The notes under the pieces were generated by a model. That model did no database searches. It was not told the DNA's origin and worked only from the letters and a program-made list of their open reading frames with translations. From Hemileia vastatrix (lineage: Eukaryota > Basidiomycota > Pucciniomycetes > Pucciniales > Zaghouaniaceae): DNA of 64,000 nt. Positions 23,038 through 33,490 of this stretch are shown in pieces; the first letter of the stretch is position 1; each line of letters begins with the position of its first letter. The stretch is taken from contig JASXTE010000017.1 in NCBI GenBank assembly GCA_030280995.1, positions 23,961,998 to 24,025,997 on the forward strand. The letters run 5' to 3'. Made by a program: the position numbers and the translations under genes.

Positions 23038-24088
23038 ACGTTTAGAAGAATTTCTGATCAATTTTGGTGGCCTGGCATGAAGATGGCTGTTAAACAGTGG
23101 GTTCAGTCATGCGAAGAATGTCAAAGACGAAGTTATTTAAGGCCAAAAGAACCTGGACGCGCCACCAGTGAATATACGCTCTTGGGAGAGTTAGTTTAGA
23201 TGCCGTTCATATAAAAGAGGGACGGTATAAATATTTAATTGTGGCCAGAGATGATTTATCTTGTTGGGTAGAGGCAGCGCCTCTTATTAATTTAACTGCC
23301 AAAAATGTGGCAGAATTTTTTTTGAATAATTGGGTATATAGGTATGGGGTGATGAAGTTGGTAACAGTAGATGGAGGTCCTGAATTTGGACAGAGTTTAA
23401 AGAGGCCGTATTGAAAGTTGGATCAAAGGTTAGGGTAGCAACCCCATATTATCCTGAAGCTGAAGGCATGGTTGAAAGAGGGCATCAAATTATCAAGGAT
23501 GCTTTAGTTAAAATGTGTGGGACAAGTGCCGAAAAGTGGAGGCACTACTTACCTTTAGTTTTATTTGATGATCGAATCACTTCCAAAAGGACGACCAGAT
23601 TTTCACCTTATGAACTTGTTTTTGGACAGAAAGCAGTTTTACCGGTTGATTTAGAAGCTGAATCATATCTTGGAGTTGACAAGGACACGGTCAAAACTAC
23701 TGAAGAATTATTGTGTGCAAGAATGATGCAGCTAGAAAAGAAAGAAGAATATTTAGAAAAGGCATATTCGCGGATGATGAAGATCAGAAACCAATCAGTT
23801 AGATATTGGGATGAGCGGTTGGCACATCGATTATGGAAACCTTTGAACCCAGGTGATATTGTCTTGGTGTATAATAGGAGTTTGGAAAGTCAGTGGGGAA
23901 AAATGTTTGCAGATAGGTGGAATGGACCGTATAAAGTTAAGGAGCAAGTTTCTGGCAGTTCATATGTGCTAGAAGAGTTGGATGGAGTAGTATTGAAGAA
24001 GAGGGTAGCGGCTGATCAAGTGAAACGGTTCTATCCTAGAGGCACCAGGAGTGCTGAAGTCTTCCTCCGCAATGAGGATAAACTATGA
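23038..24088 (+). pseudogene. pol: Element III integrase (frameshifted)
   Basis: The HHCC finger ends with SCEECQRR (about 23107). The catalytic core shows LDAVHI, TVDGGPEF and EGMVERGHQ, the D, D and E positions, but 1-nt losses near 23185 and 23395 place them in different frames. The C-terminal part (23411-24088) is open and ends NEDKL-stop inside a hairpin motif (24064-24085). Integrase would insert the DNA copy. No chromodomain is recognised. Confidence 0.88.
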
Positions 24089-24780
24089 TATCAACGAAAT
24101 TTTATGATGACCTCCCCAACGAGGATAAACTATCTACTTTTTATCAAAATACTTTACTGTCGTTACATAGCCTAATGGCAACGAAACTTTGATGAAACTT
24201 AACGAAATGCAAGAAAATCTTCTTTGAAATTTTCGAAATTTAAAATTCTTAAAATATGGGTGAAGATAGTGTTGGAAAATTTTAAAAATTTATTGGAAGA
24301 AGTGTTCACAGGGGAACCTTCTTAATTCAATATTGGCAAGTGTGGGGGTAATTGATGGGCTGGCTGCTCTATACACAATTACCCCATAATGTTCGTTTCC
24401 GAAATTTTCCCTGTTTCTAGTTGAATCCTGGCTTTGTCTTTTAATTATAGGAAGTCCACTAAGACTATAAACTGGAACGAATCAAGAGACACCGCTCTCA
24501 ACGCTGGATTCAAGATTCTTTTTATTATATTTTGTTTTTGAATTTTTTTTATGTTAGATTGTGATTTCTTTTCTTTAATATATATTATGAATTATTGTAA
24601 AGGTGATGCTCACTGGTGGTCTCTAATCATTTTTATAAATTGGAGGGAGCCCACCCAGTGATCATCATTATAAAAATTATCTTCTAAAAACTTTAATTTA
24701 TTTTCTTTTCTTTTCAATTTCTCAAAATTGTGTAACCACATCAAGTTGCACTTGGATGTGGGTATGATGTTGAGGGTACG
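24089..24780 (+). repeat. Post-pol structured region of Element III
   Basis: No gene. Small hairpin motifs lie at 24111-24132 and 24453-24474. A larger hairpin at 24345-24385 has perfect 10-bp arms GGGGTAATTG/CAATTACCCC. A long inverted repeat at 24604-24665 is the counterpart of 15263-15318 in Element II. Blocks at 24720-24780 match the 13690-13738 segment of Element II. Confidence 0.75.
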
Positions 24781-25267
24781 GCTCATCAAATGGCCTGGGG
24801 GCATTTTTTTTTAAAAATTTATTTTGAAATTTTTTTATTACTTTTTTTATCTTTCTTTTCACATTTGTTTATCTTCTTTAAAAAAAATAAAATAAAATAA
24901 AATAATTAATTATTAAATTTTAACTTTTATTTCAAAACTATCTTTTTTTTAAAAATCTTTTATTTTATAAAAAATAAAAATAAAAATAAAAATATTAATA
25001 AAAAAAATAACTAACAATAAAAAATAAAAAAATAAAAATAAAAAAAATAAAAAAATTATAAATAAAAAAAAAAAATAATAATAATAATAAATAATAAAAG
25101 GTATTTTAGTTTTAGGTAGTTTAGATGTTTATATTTTTTATTTTTCAAACATTATTCAAGAAAGCTACATACCAGGAAGAACACCATCAAGGGTTGTTAT
25201 CTTTTGAAGAATTGAAATTAGAAAATTTAGAAGGACCTTGATCGATTTCCTGGGATTCGAATGTTAT
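24781..25267. other. Low-complexity A/T tract of Element III
   Basis: Runs of AAAAT and AATAAT repeats to about 25120, then sequence without a supported gene up to the 3' end of P2. Confidence 0.6.
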
Positions 25268-26199
25268 TTAATGGTCACGATAGTGTTGAAGCCAGTTGGC
25301 TATTTTAAAAAGGTCTCTTAACAGTTGCTCTCTCATCCAAGATTCTGATCTATCAGAGGGCGGGTATTGTTGGAAATAAGCGATAAGGTTATTAAAATTA
25401 GCAAAGAGCTTTTCAGACACTATGTGAATTGGAACTCTAGGGAAGCTTGGATTAGGTTCTGGTAGTTCATAAGCTGAATATGAAATTGGAGAACCGGTGG
25501 ACCCTTATCAAATTAAAATATCAGCAAATTAAAACCTGAAGATTAAGAAAATAAAAGAGACAACTAACCTGTGTCAACACTATCATGATCATAGATAAAC
25601 GGCTTACTTGGTAATGGAGTGGGATTTTTTATGTTTAAAAAACGATTTTTTGTTTTTGATAGATGAGGAGGACTGGTGTTGGATTTGGTGTTTGAAGTAG
25701 ATGTTCTGGGCCTTTTGGATGAAACAAGAGAAGATGAAGATTTCTGGCTATTATAGGACCTTTTGTGCTTCAAGATTTTGGAAGAAGGAGAAGCATTGTT
25801 AGAAGGTTGAAGCATGGCCCTGGGAGCAGCAAGAGTTCTTGGGGGAGTAGCAGCAAGTCTAGATTGGAGAGAAGGACCCAGAGGATTAGGTGATGGAGAA
25901 AGATTTAAATAGGCTGATGGAGAAAAAGGGATGGGATCTTTAGAGGTTGATGGAATAGGGGGTGGAGTAGAAGGTGAAGAAGAAGTAAGAGGTTTGCAGA
26001 AGGCGGCGAAGCTAGTAGCAGTGATGGGGAAAGAACCACAGTTCAAGCCAGAACATTTTCTTTTCTTCTCATAACAGGATAAACAGGCCCTGTTATAAGT
26101 GTGCTTTTGCCAGTTGAAAATGAAGATACATTCCCTATGGGTGAAAGCACAATATTTGCAAGATTGATCAGCTGAAGCAATGAAGTCAGAAGGTTTCAT
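25268..26199 (-). CDS. P2 gene of Element III: intact two-exon antisense double-Cys-triad protein (288 aa)
   Basis: Antisense to the element. ATG at 26197-26199; exon 1 26199-25569, intron 25568-25504 (65 nt, GTTAGT donor, CTGAT branch, AG), exon 2 25503-25268. Combined length is 867 nt with no internal stop. Residues 14-24 form CKYCAFTHREC, then a 14-residue linker ending TYNRA, then CLSCYEKKRKC. A Ser/Pro/Thr-rich basic middle follows with KRPR- and KHKR-like patches (possible nuclear signals). Exon 2 encodes a likely-helical end with LIAYFQQYPP. The triads resemble a Zn2Cys6 cluster with the halves swapped, so DNA binding is an inference. It is intact while gag-pol of the same element is broken. 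Confidence 0.72.
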
Positions 26200-26293
26200 C
26201 TTGTTAGGAGATATTTTTTTGAAGAAGAAAACTTGAAACTAGGATGAAGAAAGCTGGTGGCAAAATCTGGGTTCAAGGATAGAGAAGTTGTTA

Positions 26294-26761
26294 GGTCCAC
26301 CAAGACCTTAAACTGGACTGTTATCAAGCTGTTGGGTCCACCATGACCTTAAACTGGATTTTTTATCGATTAAATGTTTGGTCCACCATGACTATAAACT
26401 GGTAGTTCATTCATTGTTTAGTCCACTATGACTTTAAACTGGAAAATTAATATCTGCAGGATAATTCAACATTCATTGGTCCACTATGGCCTTATACTGG
26501 ATTACTTGTCGATCAAATGTTTGGTCCACTATGACATTAAACTGGATTATCAAATTTATTTAATCTTTGGTCAAGCCTAGGCCTTATTTAGGAATATTTC
26601 AAGTTATTTATGCACTTAAACGATCTTTGGTCCACCAAGACCATAAACTGGCAATCGATTATATGTTTGGTCCACCAAGACTTTAAACTGGAATGTCAAT
26701 CTTGTTTGGATAACTCAATTCAATCTTTTAATTTATCACTGTCCACTAAGACTCTAAACTA
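26294..26761 (+). repeat. Array of about ten covarying hairpin motifs, Element III
   Basis: Copies start at 26294, 26335, 26380, 26420, 26478 (degenerate), 26523, 26629, 26669 and 26740, with a possible remnant near 26570. Each is 22 nt: a 4-nt arm (GGTC, AGTC or TGTC), a 6-nt loop (CACCAA, CACCAT, CACTAT, CACTAA), a pairing arm (GACC, GACT) and a WTAAACTG tail. The array lies upstream of P2 and downstream of P1 on the antisense strand, yet the motif is in sense orientation for the element. Confidence 0.88.
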
Positions 26762-27346
26762 GTTATTCAATTATTTCTGGAATTGGGTGCTGATAAGCTT
26801 TAGGAGGTTAGAATTTTAGGTGGTGATGATGCTAAGGGAAGCATAATGGTTAATTAGGTGAAATTTGTGTTGCTTTAACATGGTCTAAAGTTAATATTAT
26901 TATTGGAAGCCAGGCAAAAGTATTTTATGGGTTTGCTGTATAGCAAAGTTTGAAAATTGTGATGAAGGAATCAGAAGTTAGGATGGTAGTTGGATTTTAG
27001 GGAATGATTTTTTTAGTGCCTCATTGTTTGGCGATTTTTGTTTTGAAGCTTGAAGGAGCTTATGGCGAGATTGGAATCATAGAATTCGGCTCAGTGGGGG
27101 GCCCTATGAGGTTGGAATCAGGAGTATTCGGCTCATAGGAAGATCCACTCTCTCAATGCTGTGACAAGAAGGAAGACTGGTATATGGGAGTCTGAAGGGA
27201 TTCAAACCTTTCTCTCAGTAGTGGAATCATCACAAGATTTATATTATTTTATTTTATGTTATATCAAGCCAGAGAGAAAGAAAACAACATTTATGTTGAA
27301 AGTTAAAGAAGACCAAGCAAAAACAAAATTTTATCAGGTTATACTG
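26762..27346. other. Spacer between the hairpin array and P1 of Element III
   Basis: No supported gene. A short direct repeat with GGAATCA and ATTCGGCTCA lies at about 27073-27140. Confidence 0.5.
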
Positions 27347-28038
27347 TTAGAAAAGATAATTTCTTTGAAATTGTTCAACATCATTATCAAAGGTTTGCAT
27401 TAAAATTCTTCTTTTCATGAGGTCTTCATGGTTATTAGCTGGAGTTTCTTGAAAATAGGCCAGCATTTTTTGTTTCAACTCATTAGTAAAGTAAAGAAAA
27501 AGATAGCAATGAAAATTTGGATAATGATTGATATAGTCCGTCTTCACTCTACCAACATCATCAGTGTTGGTTATTTTGACAGCTAGAAGTTCAAATATGT
27601 TATTAAGTCATAGGTTTAGTCAATTTTGATTAAACGTTTTTTTAGTAAGATAAATAGGGTCTTACATTTAGAGCCAGGAAACGTAGTCTCAGCAAAGTTG
27701 GTTGGGGGCACTGGCGTTATAGAATTAGGATCTTGTGAAGGCAAAATTAGGCCGGGATCCGCTGATGAAGATTGAACTTTTAAAGCTGTTTTTGATCTTA
27801 TTCCTTCTAAGAAGACAGGAATTTTGGATTGCTTTTTAGAAGTTGAGGGATCAGGGAGAGCTGCTGGTCCTAAATATACGTTTGTTTTAGAAGGAACTAT
27901 TGGCCGGTTACATTTGACTTTTTTCACACAGCATAAGTCGCAAGCTGTCCTTCCAGGAAGATTAGCGTTGGACATTAAACAAGGTACCTGGTATCAAGCG
28001 CAGAGTTCACATGGAGCGACAAGTTCTTTGGAAGACAT
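27347..28038 (-). pseudogene. P1 gene of Element III: antisense double-Cys-triad protein (one stop)
   Basis: ATG at 28036-28038, 123 bp from the 3' LTR. Codon 15 is TGA (27994-27996) inside the first triad (C-x2-C-x6-C, starting CELC). The second triad is ACDLCCVKKVKC. A Ser/Pro-rich middle, then an intron (27665-27593, 73 nt, GTAAG and CTAG ends) and an exon 2 ending at TAA 27347-27349. Exon 2 carries MLAYFQETPA, close to the LLLHYFQSTPA of P1 in Element II. Apart from the TGA, both exons are open in one frame after splicing. Relatives suggest the TGA could come from CGA by a CpG transition. Confidence 0.68.
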
Positions 28039-28151
28039 ATTGATGAAGATGAATTTTATAGTTGATTAAAGAGGATGGTGGTTGAAGGTTAAAGATGAAT
28101 ATTGTGTTCAACCACTTATGCAAAGTTTTAAGAATGGGGACATTCTCAATT

Positions 28152-28161
28152 GGAGGGAGGA
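28152..28161 (+). promoter_or_regulatory. Polypurine tract, Element III
   Basis: GGAGGGAGGA directly before the 3' LTR, identical to Element II although the LTRs belong to different families. Confidence 0.85.
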
Positions 28162-29304
28162 TGTGGTAGCCTAAAGCTTAGTATGGCACCTAAGTACGTA
28201 AATGGAGTTATTACGACATGCAAGATTGGTGTTATTGTTTTTATATAAAAGGGTTTTATTTAATTTATTTGAGTTTTAAATATGAAGAAATTGGTCACGA
28301 GCGAATGCCTACACAAAAACAATTTATTTTACGGAGAAAACTTATTTTTATGGTCTGAAAAGTTTATGAGTATCAAGTCGAGTCACTCAAGAACCTTAAT
28401 AAATTTTTCAAGAATTTTTACTATTTTTCATATATTTTTAAATGAATTTTAAAGTTTTATAGAAATATTTACGTTTTCAGAAATTACTTAACTTTGATGA
28501 ATTTTCACGGGGTAATTAGAGCTGCGCAGACTACGAAAATCAGTTTGGAAAATAAAGGGGAAGTATCTCTATCATGTGCAATTTTCCTAGACTTTTTATT
28601 ATAGTTTTTAAGGTTCTAATTGAGTCCGGAATTCCGGAAGGACTCTGCTTCGACTCCGTACGGACTCCGCTTTGACTCCGTACGGGCTCCGTACAGACTC
28701 CGTACGGGCTCCGGATTGACTCTGGGAGAGCTCTGGAGGGGAAAACTTAGGCACGTGACTAGGAATACTTAAGCGCCTCTCAAACTCGAAATTGAGGGGG
28801 GGATACAACATACAGATTAATCATTAACCACCACGGTCTTATTTTTTATTACTCAACAAATTAAATAAATTTGTAATACCCTTATAAATTTAAATTTTAT
28901 ATATAACATTTTAGAAATAATACTCAACAATTTAAATCACACTTCATACAGGGTATCTTTAGAAAGTTCTTCATCGCTGGGACTTGATTATTGCAGTCTC
29001 ATAAAAATTCAAATTATTATAAAAACATAAAAGTCAATCTTTTCAGATCTTTCACTGGTACACCTTAATTGTTGTTATCAGTATTTCTTTTATCAACAGC
29101 CACTTTCTTTAAATCTCAATAAGCGTTAATTATTTTAGAGTTTCATTATTTTCATCAATCAGATACAAGTAGATTGGTTAGCCTAGTGATTTAGAATTCC
29201 CATTTTGTTATTTTTATTTGAAGGACGGGGTTTTCAGCTAAATCCACACATCTCCGCCGGATTCTGCTTACAGCAAGGCGACTGTAAGAGTTTACCTTAC
29301 CATA
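28162..29304 (+). repeat. 3' LTR of Element III (family A, 1143 bp)
   Basis: Same termini as the 5' LTR at 15911. The palindrome array (about 28625-28712) has four GTAC cores against one in the 5' LTR. The first bases after it, ACGC, are the right half of the target duplication. Confidence 0.95.
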
Positions 29305-30540
29305 ACGCCTTGTGCCTCTGTGATAGAACCTCTTCACCTGGTCTGCAGCCACTCTCTTTTTCAAGACTGCACCATCCAACTCTTCCAAAACATAAGAACC
29401 TCCAGACGCCTGAGATCTGACTCCGTAAGGTCCATTCCATCTGTCAGCAAACATTTTTCCCCACTGACTCTCCAAACTTCTATTATACACCAAGACCAAA
29501 CGACCAGGTTTCAAGGGATTCCTGACTCTATGAGCCAACTTCATGTCCCAGTACTTTACTGATTGATTCATAATCTTTATCATTCTAGAGTATGCCTTCT
29601 TTTGAAATTCCTCTCTACATTCCAACTGTTGTATCCTGGCACAGAGCAAATCTTCTGTTGAGTGCACGTCATCCCAATCAATTCCAAGATAAGAGACAGC
29701 CTCCAAATCCACTGGAAGAACAGCTTTCTGAACAAACATTAATTCATAAGGAGAATAGCCAGTTGTCCTCTTCACAGTGACCCTATTAGCAAATAACACC
29801 TAGGGTAAATACTGCCTCCACTTTTCAGCACTATCTCCACACATTTTCACTAAAGCATTCTTGATAACTTGATGGCCTCTTTCAACCATGTCTTCAGCTT
29901 CAGGATAATAAGGTGTAGCCACTCTAACTTTAGAACCAAAACTAGCCACAGCTTCTTTATACTCAGCACCAAACTCCGGCCCGCCAACAACAGTCACCAA
30001 CTTCATCAACCCATACCTATAAATCCACTCCTTCTTCAAAAACTCTGCCACATTCTTGGCAGTCAAATTAACTAGAGGCGCTGCCGAAACCCAACCAGAC
30101 AAATCATCCCTGGCAACAATCAAGTATTTATACCTGCCCTCTTTAATATGGACAGCATCCAGACTGACTCTTACAAAAACAGTTGTTTCACCAGTAGCAC
30201 AGCCGACCTCTTTAGGTTTCAAGTGACTTCATCTTTGACATTCTTCACAAGATTGAACCTGACCCTGCACAGCCAACTTCATACCTGGCCACCAAAATCT
30301 GTCAGCTACTCTTCTATAAGTCTCCCCATAGCCTCTATGACCAAGGTCTTCATGCAAAGACTTCAACACAACTTCTTGACCCTTCTTCTGAGTCACCACA
30401 ACTTGAGGATTAGGATGCCCTCTCCTCATCAACCTTCTTCCTGACACATAAAATCCAGGACTCTTCTTCTTAATTGCCAACCAATTATCATCATCACAAC
30501 TATCTGGCCTCTCCAAGGTCAACAGATATTTCACCAAAAT
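29305..30540 (-). pseudogene. pol: Element II integrase (broken)
   Basis: Reading from 30537 down: the H-x4-H part (EDLGHRG), SCEECQR, then a TGA near 30226, LDAVHIKEG, and TVVGGPEF. Here the second catalytic Asp is Val, whereas III and V have Asp. EDMVERGHQ holds the Glu. A TAG near 29800 interrupts the core-to-C-terminal link. The C-terminal part runs to 29305, where Element III inserted. The remaining codons of pol and its terminal hairpin lie on the far side at about 15890-15910. Confidence 0.88.
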
Positions 30541-32548
30541 AAAATAAAACCCAGACTGACCCTAGGTCTCATCTTCAAAATCCAATAAAACAACATCCAA
30601 GGGTACAACTCTGTCATCAAAATCACAAGCATGAACATGAGCCAGTTGACCAGCCCAAACAGGACACCAATCCTTAAATTTTGGCACATCCTTCCCTTTC
30701 CACTGAATCTTGTGAGAATCCAGTTCACTAACAAAAACACCCTTTTACAAATTTGAGCTGTCCCAAACAACAACTCCATCTTCATCAAAAAAAACATCCT
30801 GATAACCAGAATCAAGATCTGATCCAGCCAGTTTAGCCTCTTGGGGGAGGTTAGTAAAATCATCAGCACCCTTTGTGCTGGCCCTAACCACTGGAACATC
30901 TTCATCAAACTCTTCAGCCTCAGAATCTTTATCTGTAGATGGCCTCATTGATAATCCATCAGGCATAGTAAAAGTTTTGCCTGGTTTGTGTACCAGGTCA
31001 AAAGAAAAATGTTTAATTAATGCCACCCACCTAGTCATTGGAGCATTTGGAAGACTAGGCGTATTGATCATCTGAACCAAAGATTTCGCATCCACCTGCA
31101 GCTCAAAATGCTGCCCCCACAAAACCATCTGTAGCTTCTTTAAAATTTTTGCTACACCACACAATTCCAATTTAGGTTGAGAATACCTGAATTCCACCTC
31201 ATTAAACACCAAAGAATCATATTGTACTGGCCTGACACTCCCAGTTTTATCCTACCGAGACAAAACAGCACCAGCAGCAAAATAGCTTGAGTCCACTTCC
31301 AGATAAATTTTTCCAGCACCCACACCATAATCCAACTTGTGAAGAACAATATCTTCCCCAACAACCTTTTTCAACTTCTGAAAAGCCTCTTCACACTCTT
31401 CAGTCCATTCCCAATCTGCATCTTTCCTGGTCAACCTCCTTAAAGGTGAAGCCAACAAAGAAAAATCCTTAATAAAAATCCTGACATATACACATACATC
31501 CAAAAAATCCCCTGACTTCAGTAGTATTTTTAGGCTTTGGCCATGACTGTATTTTATTAATCTTCTTCTTTGCCATAATCCTTCCCTCTTTACATACCAC
31601 ATGACCCAGAATTTCCAAAGCAGGAACACAACAACAGAATTTCGACCCTGAAATGGTCAAACCAGCCTCATCAATCCTAAACAAAACTCTCTCTAGAGTT
31701 ATTGCATATTCCCAAACAAACCTCCTTATGCCAGGGTTCTCTGCTAACACCTCATAATCATAATCAGTGGATGGTACTTTAATTCCACCATCATTAATAA
31801 AAATACCAGCATGAGTAGGAACCTCATCCTGCAAAATCCAAGCCATCTGTGCTTGATATATGGCCACTGAATTAGTTGCTCCTTGAGCCAACCTAGTGAG
31901 TTGAAATCTTCCCAAAGGAGTCTCAAAAGTTGAGAGAGGCCTAGAATCCGTATGAAGTTCCCTCTCATCATAACCACCCATAATATCACCCAAACCATAA
32001 CACACTCTTCCAGCAAAAGCTTCAACAAAATCCTCTGCACTTGGTGGCATACCAGCATCCTTGATAGTGACTCTATTCAAGGCTCTAAGATCAGGTACCA
32101 CCCTCAACTTTCAATTCTGCCTCTTTACACAGAAGACCAGACTTGAGTCGCTGGATGTCAATTGTTCGTATAACCCAGTCCTGACTCTTTCCCTAAAAAT
32201 CTCCACAAAATCCTCTCCAATAGCAGCTGGAATCGGAATAGGTTTGATTTGCCAAGCTTCATGACAAACCACAGAAATCAAGTAAGGTTCCCCATTAGAG
32301 TGCTTCAATAAACCCCTTTTCTCCTCAACAAATGCCACAGCCTTTTCCCTTAGCACAATAACATGCAACAACAACTTCTTTTCTTCTTCAGACAACCACC
32401 CATCAGGACTAAAATTAACAACCTTCAGTCTTTCCACAGTCACCCTAGCCCCCTCTACAAATTCTGGAGGATTCATTACCAATGGAGTACAGTACAGATC
32501 TCTTGAAAAAGGAGGTCTCTTCAAGAGCTGATTCAAACCCACAGGCAT
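30541..32548 (-). pseudogene. pol: Element II pol: RT and RNase H (broken)
   Basis: RT is open from 32107 to 31469 with CYGLGDIMGGYD. The catalytic motif is FINDGG, so the first Asp has become Asn. The pre-RT block (LSEEEKKLL, VVCHEAW) is at 32548-32111. RNase H is split between frames at about 31629-31252 and 31212-30745. The linker contains a hairpin motif (30829-30850) with CCTC/GAGG arms, read as LPQEAKL. The enzyme is inactive by sequence. The order is normal for Gypsy pol. Confidence 0.88.
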
Positions 32549-33490
32549 AGGCTCATTGACAGGCCTAATCTTCTGCGCTACCTTCTTATACTTTGCGGCT
32601 CCACCTTCAACTTGAGGGATATTCAGATATCTTCACCACCAGACCTGGAACCAAAACCAAGGGTTTCCCCATTGCTCACATGTGTGGCCAAGGTAATGTT
32701 TTTGAAAGGTGTAGAAGAAACCCTAGCGGTTCACAATTGGGAGGACTTACTTTTAGACCCAAATCTCACCACTCCAAAACTTTTCGGCAATACCAAATCT
32801 TCTTCTTCACTTCCGTCTTCCAAATCTTCAAATCTTGATTCATCTTCAGAATCAACTTTTTTAAAATTGTGCAGTTTATCCTCATGCTGGAGGCCCAAAA
32901 ATAGATCTTGATGATCTTCTTTCTTCATAATTTTCTGCAGTTTAACCTCATGCTGGAGGCCCAAAAATAGATCTTGACAATCTTTACAAAAATATTTTGA
33001 ATGTTCTTTCTTCATTATTTTCAGATTTTTTTTTTTGATTTTCTTGAATTATCTTGAAATTTTTATCTTCTTTTCTTGAGTTTTCTTCTGAACTACAAAA
33101 ATAACCAGGGGTTTCCCCAATTCTCACAGGTGTGGCCCAGATAATGTTTTTGAAAGGTGTAGAAGAAACCCTAGCCGTGCACAATTGGGAGGACTTTCTT
33201 TTAGACCCAAATCTCACCACTCCAAAACTTTTCCACATATCTTTCAATAAAGATATATAACCAATCTTCTTCCTTGATCATGAATTAAAAGTAATTAAAA
33301 ATCTTGTGGGAGAACAGAGACTTGATAAAAAATTTGATGAATACTTTCAGAGAAAAGAAACATTAAAAAAAGAAAGTTGAAAATCCACTTGGTATATCTC
33401 CAAGGGAGCTGACCTACTACAACCTGGGATTTCCTCATCTTGGGGAGAGGTTATAGCACTAGAGTTATTGGCCCTTATTACTCTAAAAAA
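32549..33490 (-). pseudogene. Element II pol N-terminal region with tandem duplication, and slippery site
   Basis: T-TTT-TTA (33484-33490 on the minus strand) is followed two codons later by TAA in the gag-pro frame, with a pairing stem about 27 nt downstream. A segment of about 125 bp (33234-33109) with STPFKNI is repeated at 32790-32661, about 446 bp on. Two hairpin motifs (32938-32959 and 32872-32893, CCTC/GAGG arms) lie between or beside the copies. Element IV has the same duplication, so it belongs to family B. Confidence 0.75.

Larger units (their letters stand above)
15911..29304 (+). mobile_element. Element III: Ty3/Gypsy LTR retrotransposon, family A, 13.4 kb, inserted in Element II
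   Basis: Layout: LTR (15911-17010), PBS, gag, protease, slippery site, pol, post-pol hairpins, two antisense genes (25268-28038), polypurine tract, LTR (28162-29304). Flanks are ATGC (15907-15910) and ACGC (29305-29308), a 4-bp target duplication with one CpG transition. The flanking Element II sequence is continuous if III is removed. It is the most complete family-A copy here, but gag, RT and integrase each carry breaks, so it is not autonomous now. Confidence 0.93.

Noticed and set aside
23411..24088. Integrase C-terminal part as an independent gene starting at an internal Met
   Set aside because: Upstream sequence continues the integrase core in another frame; the open frame is just the part after a 1-nt loss.
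26294..26761. Regularly spaced short repeats resembling a CRISPR array
   Set aside because: Spacing is irregular (40-105 bp), repeats vary in covarying positions, the context is a eukaryotic retrotransposon and no cas gene is present.
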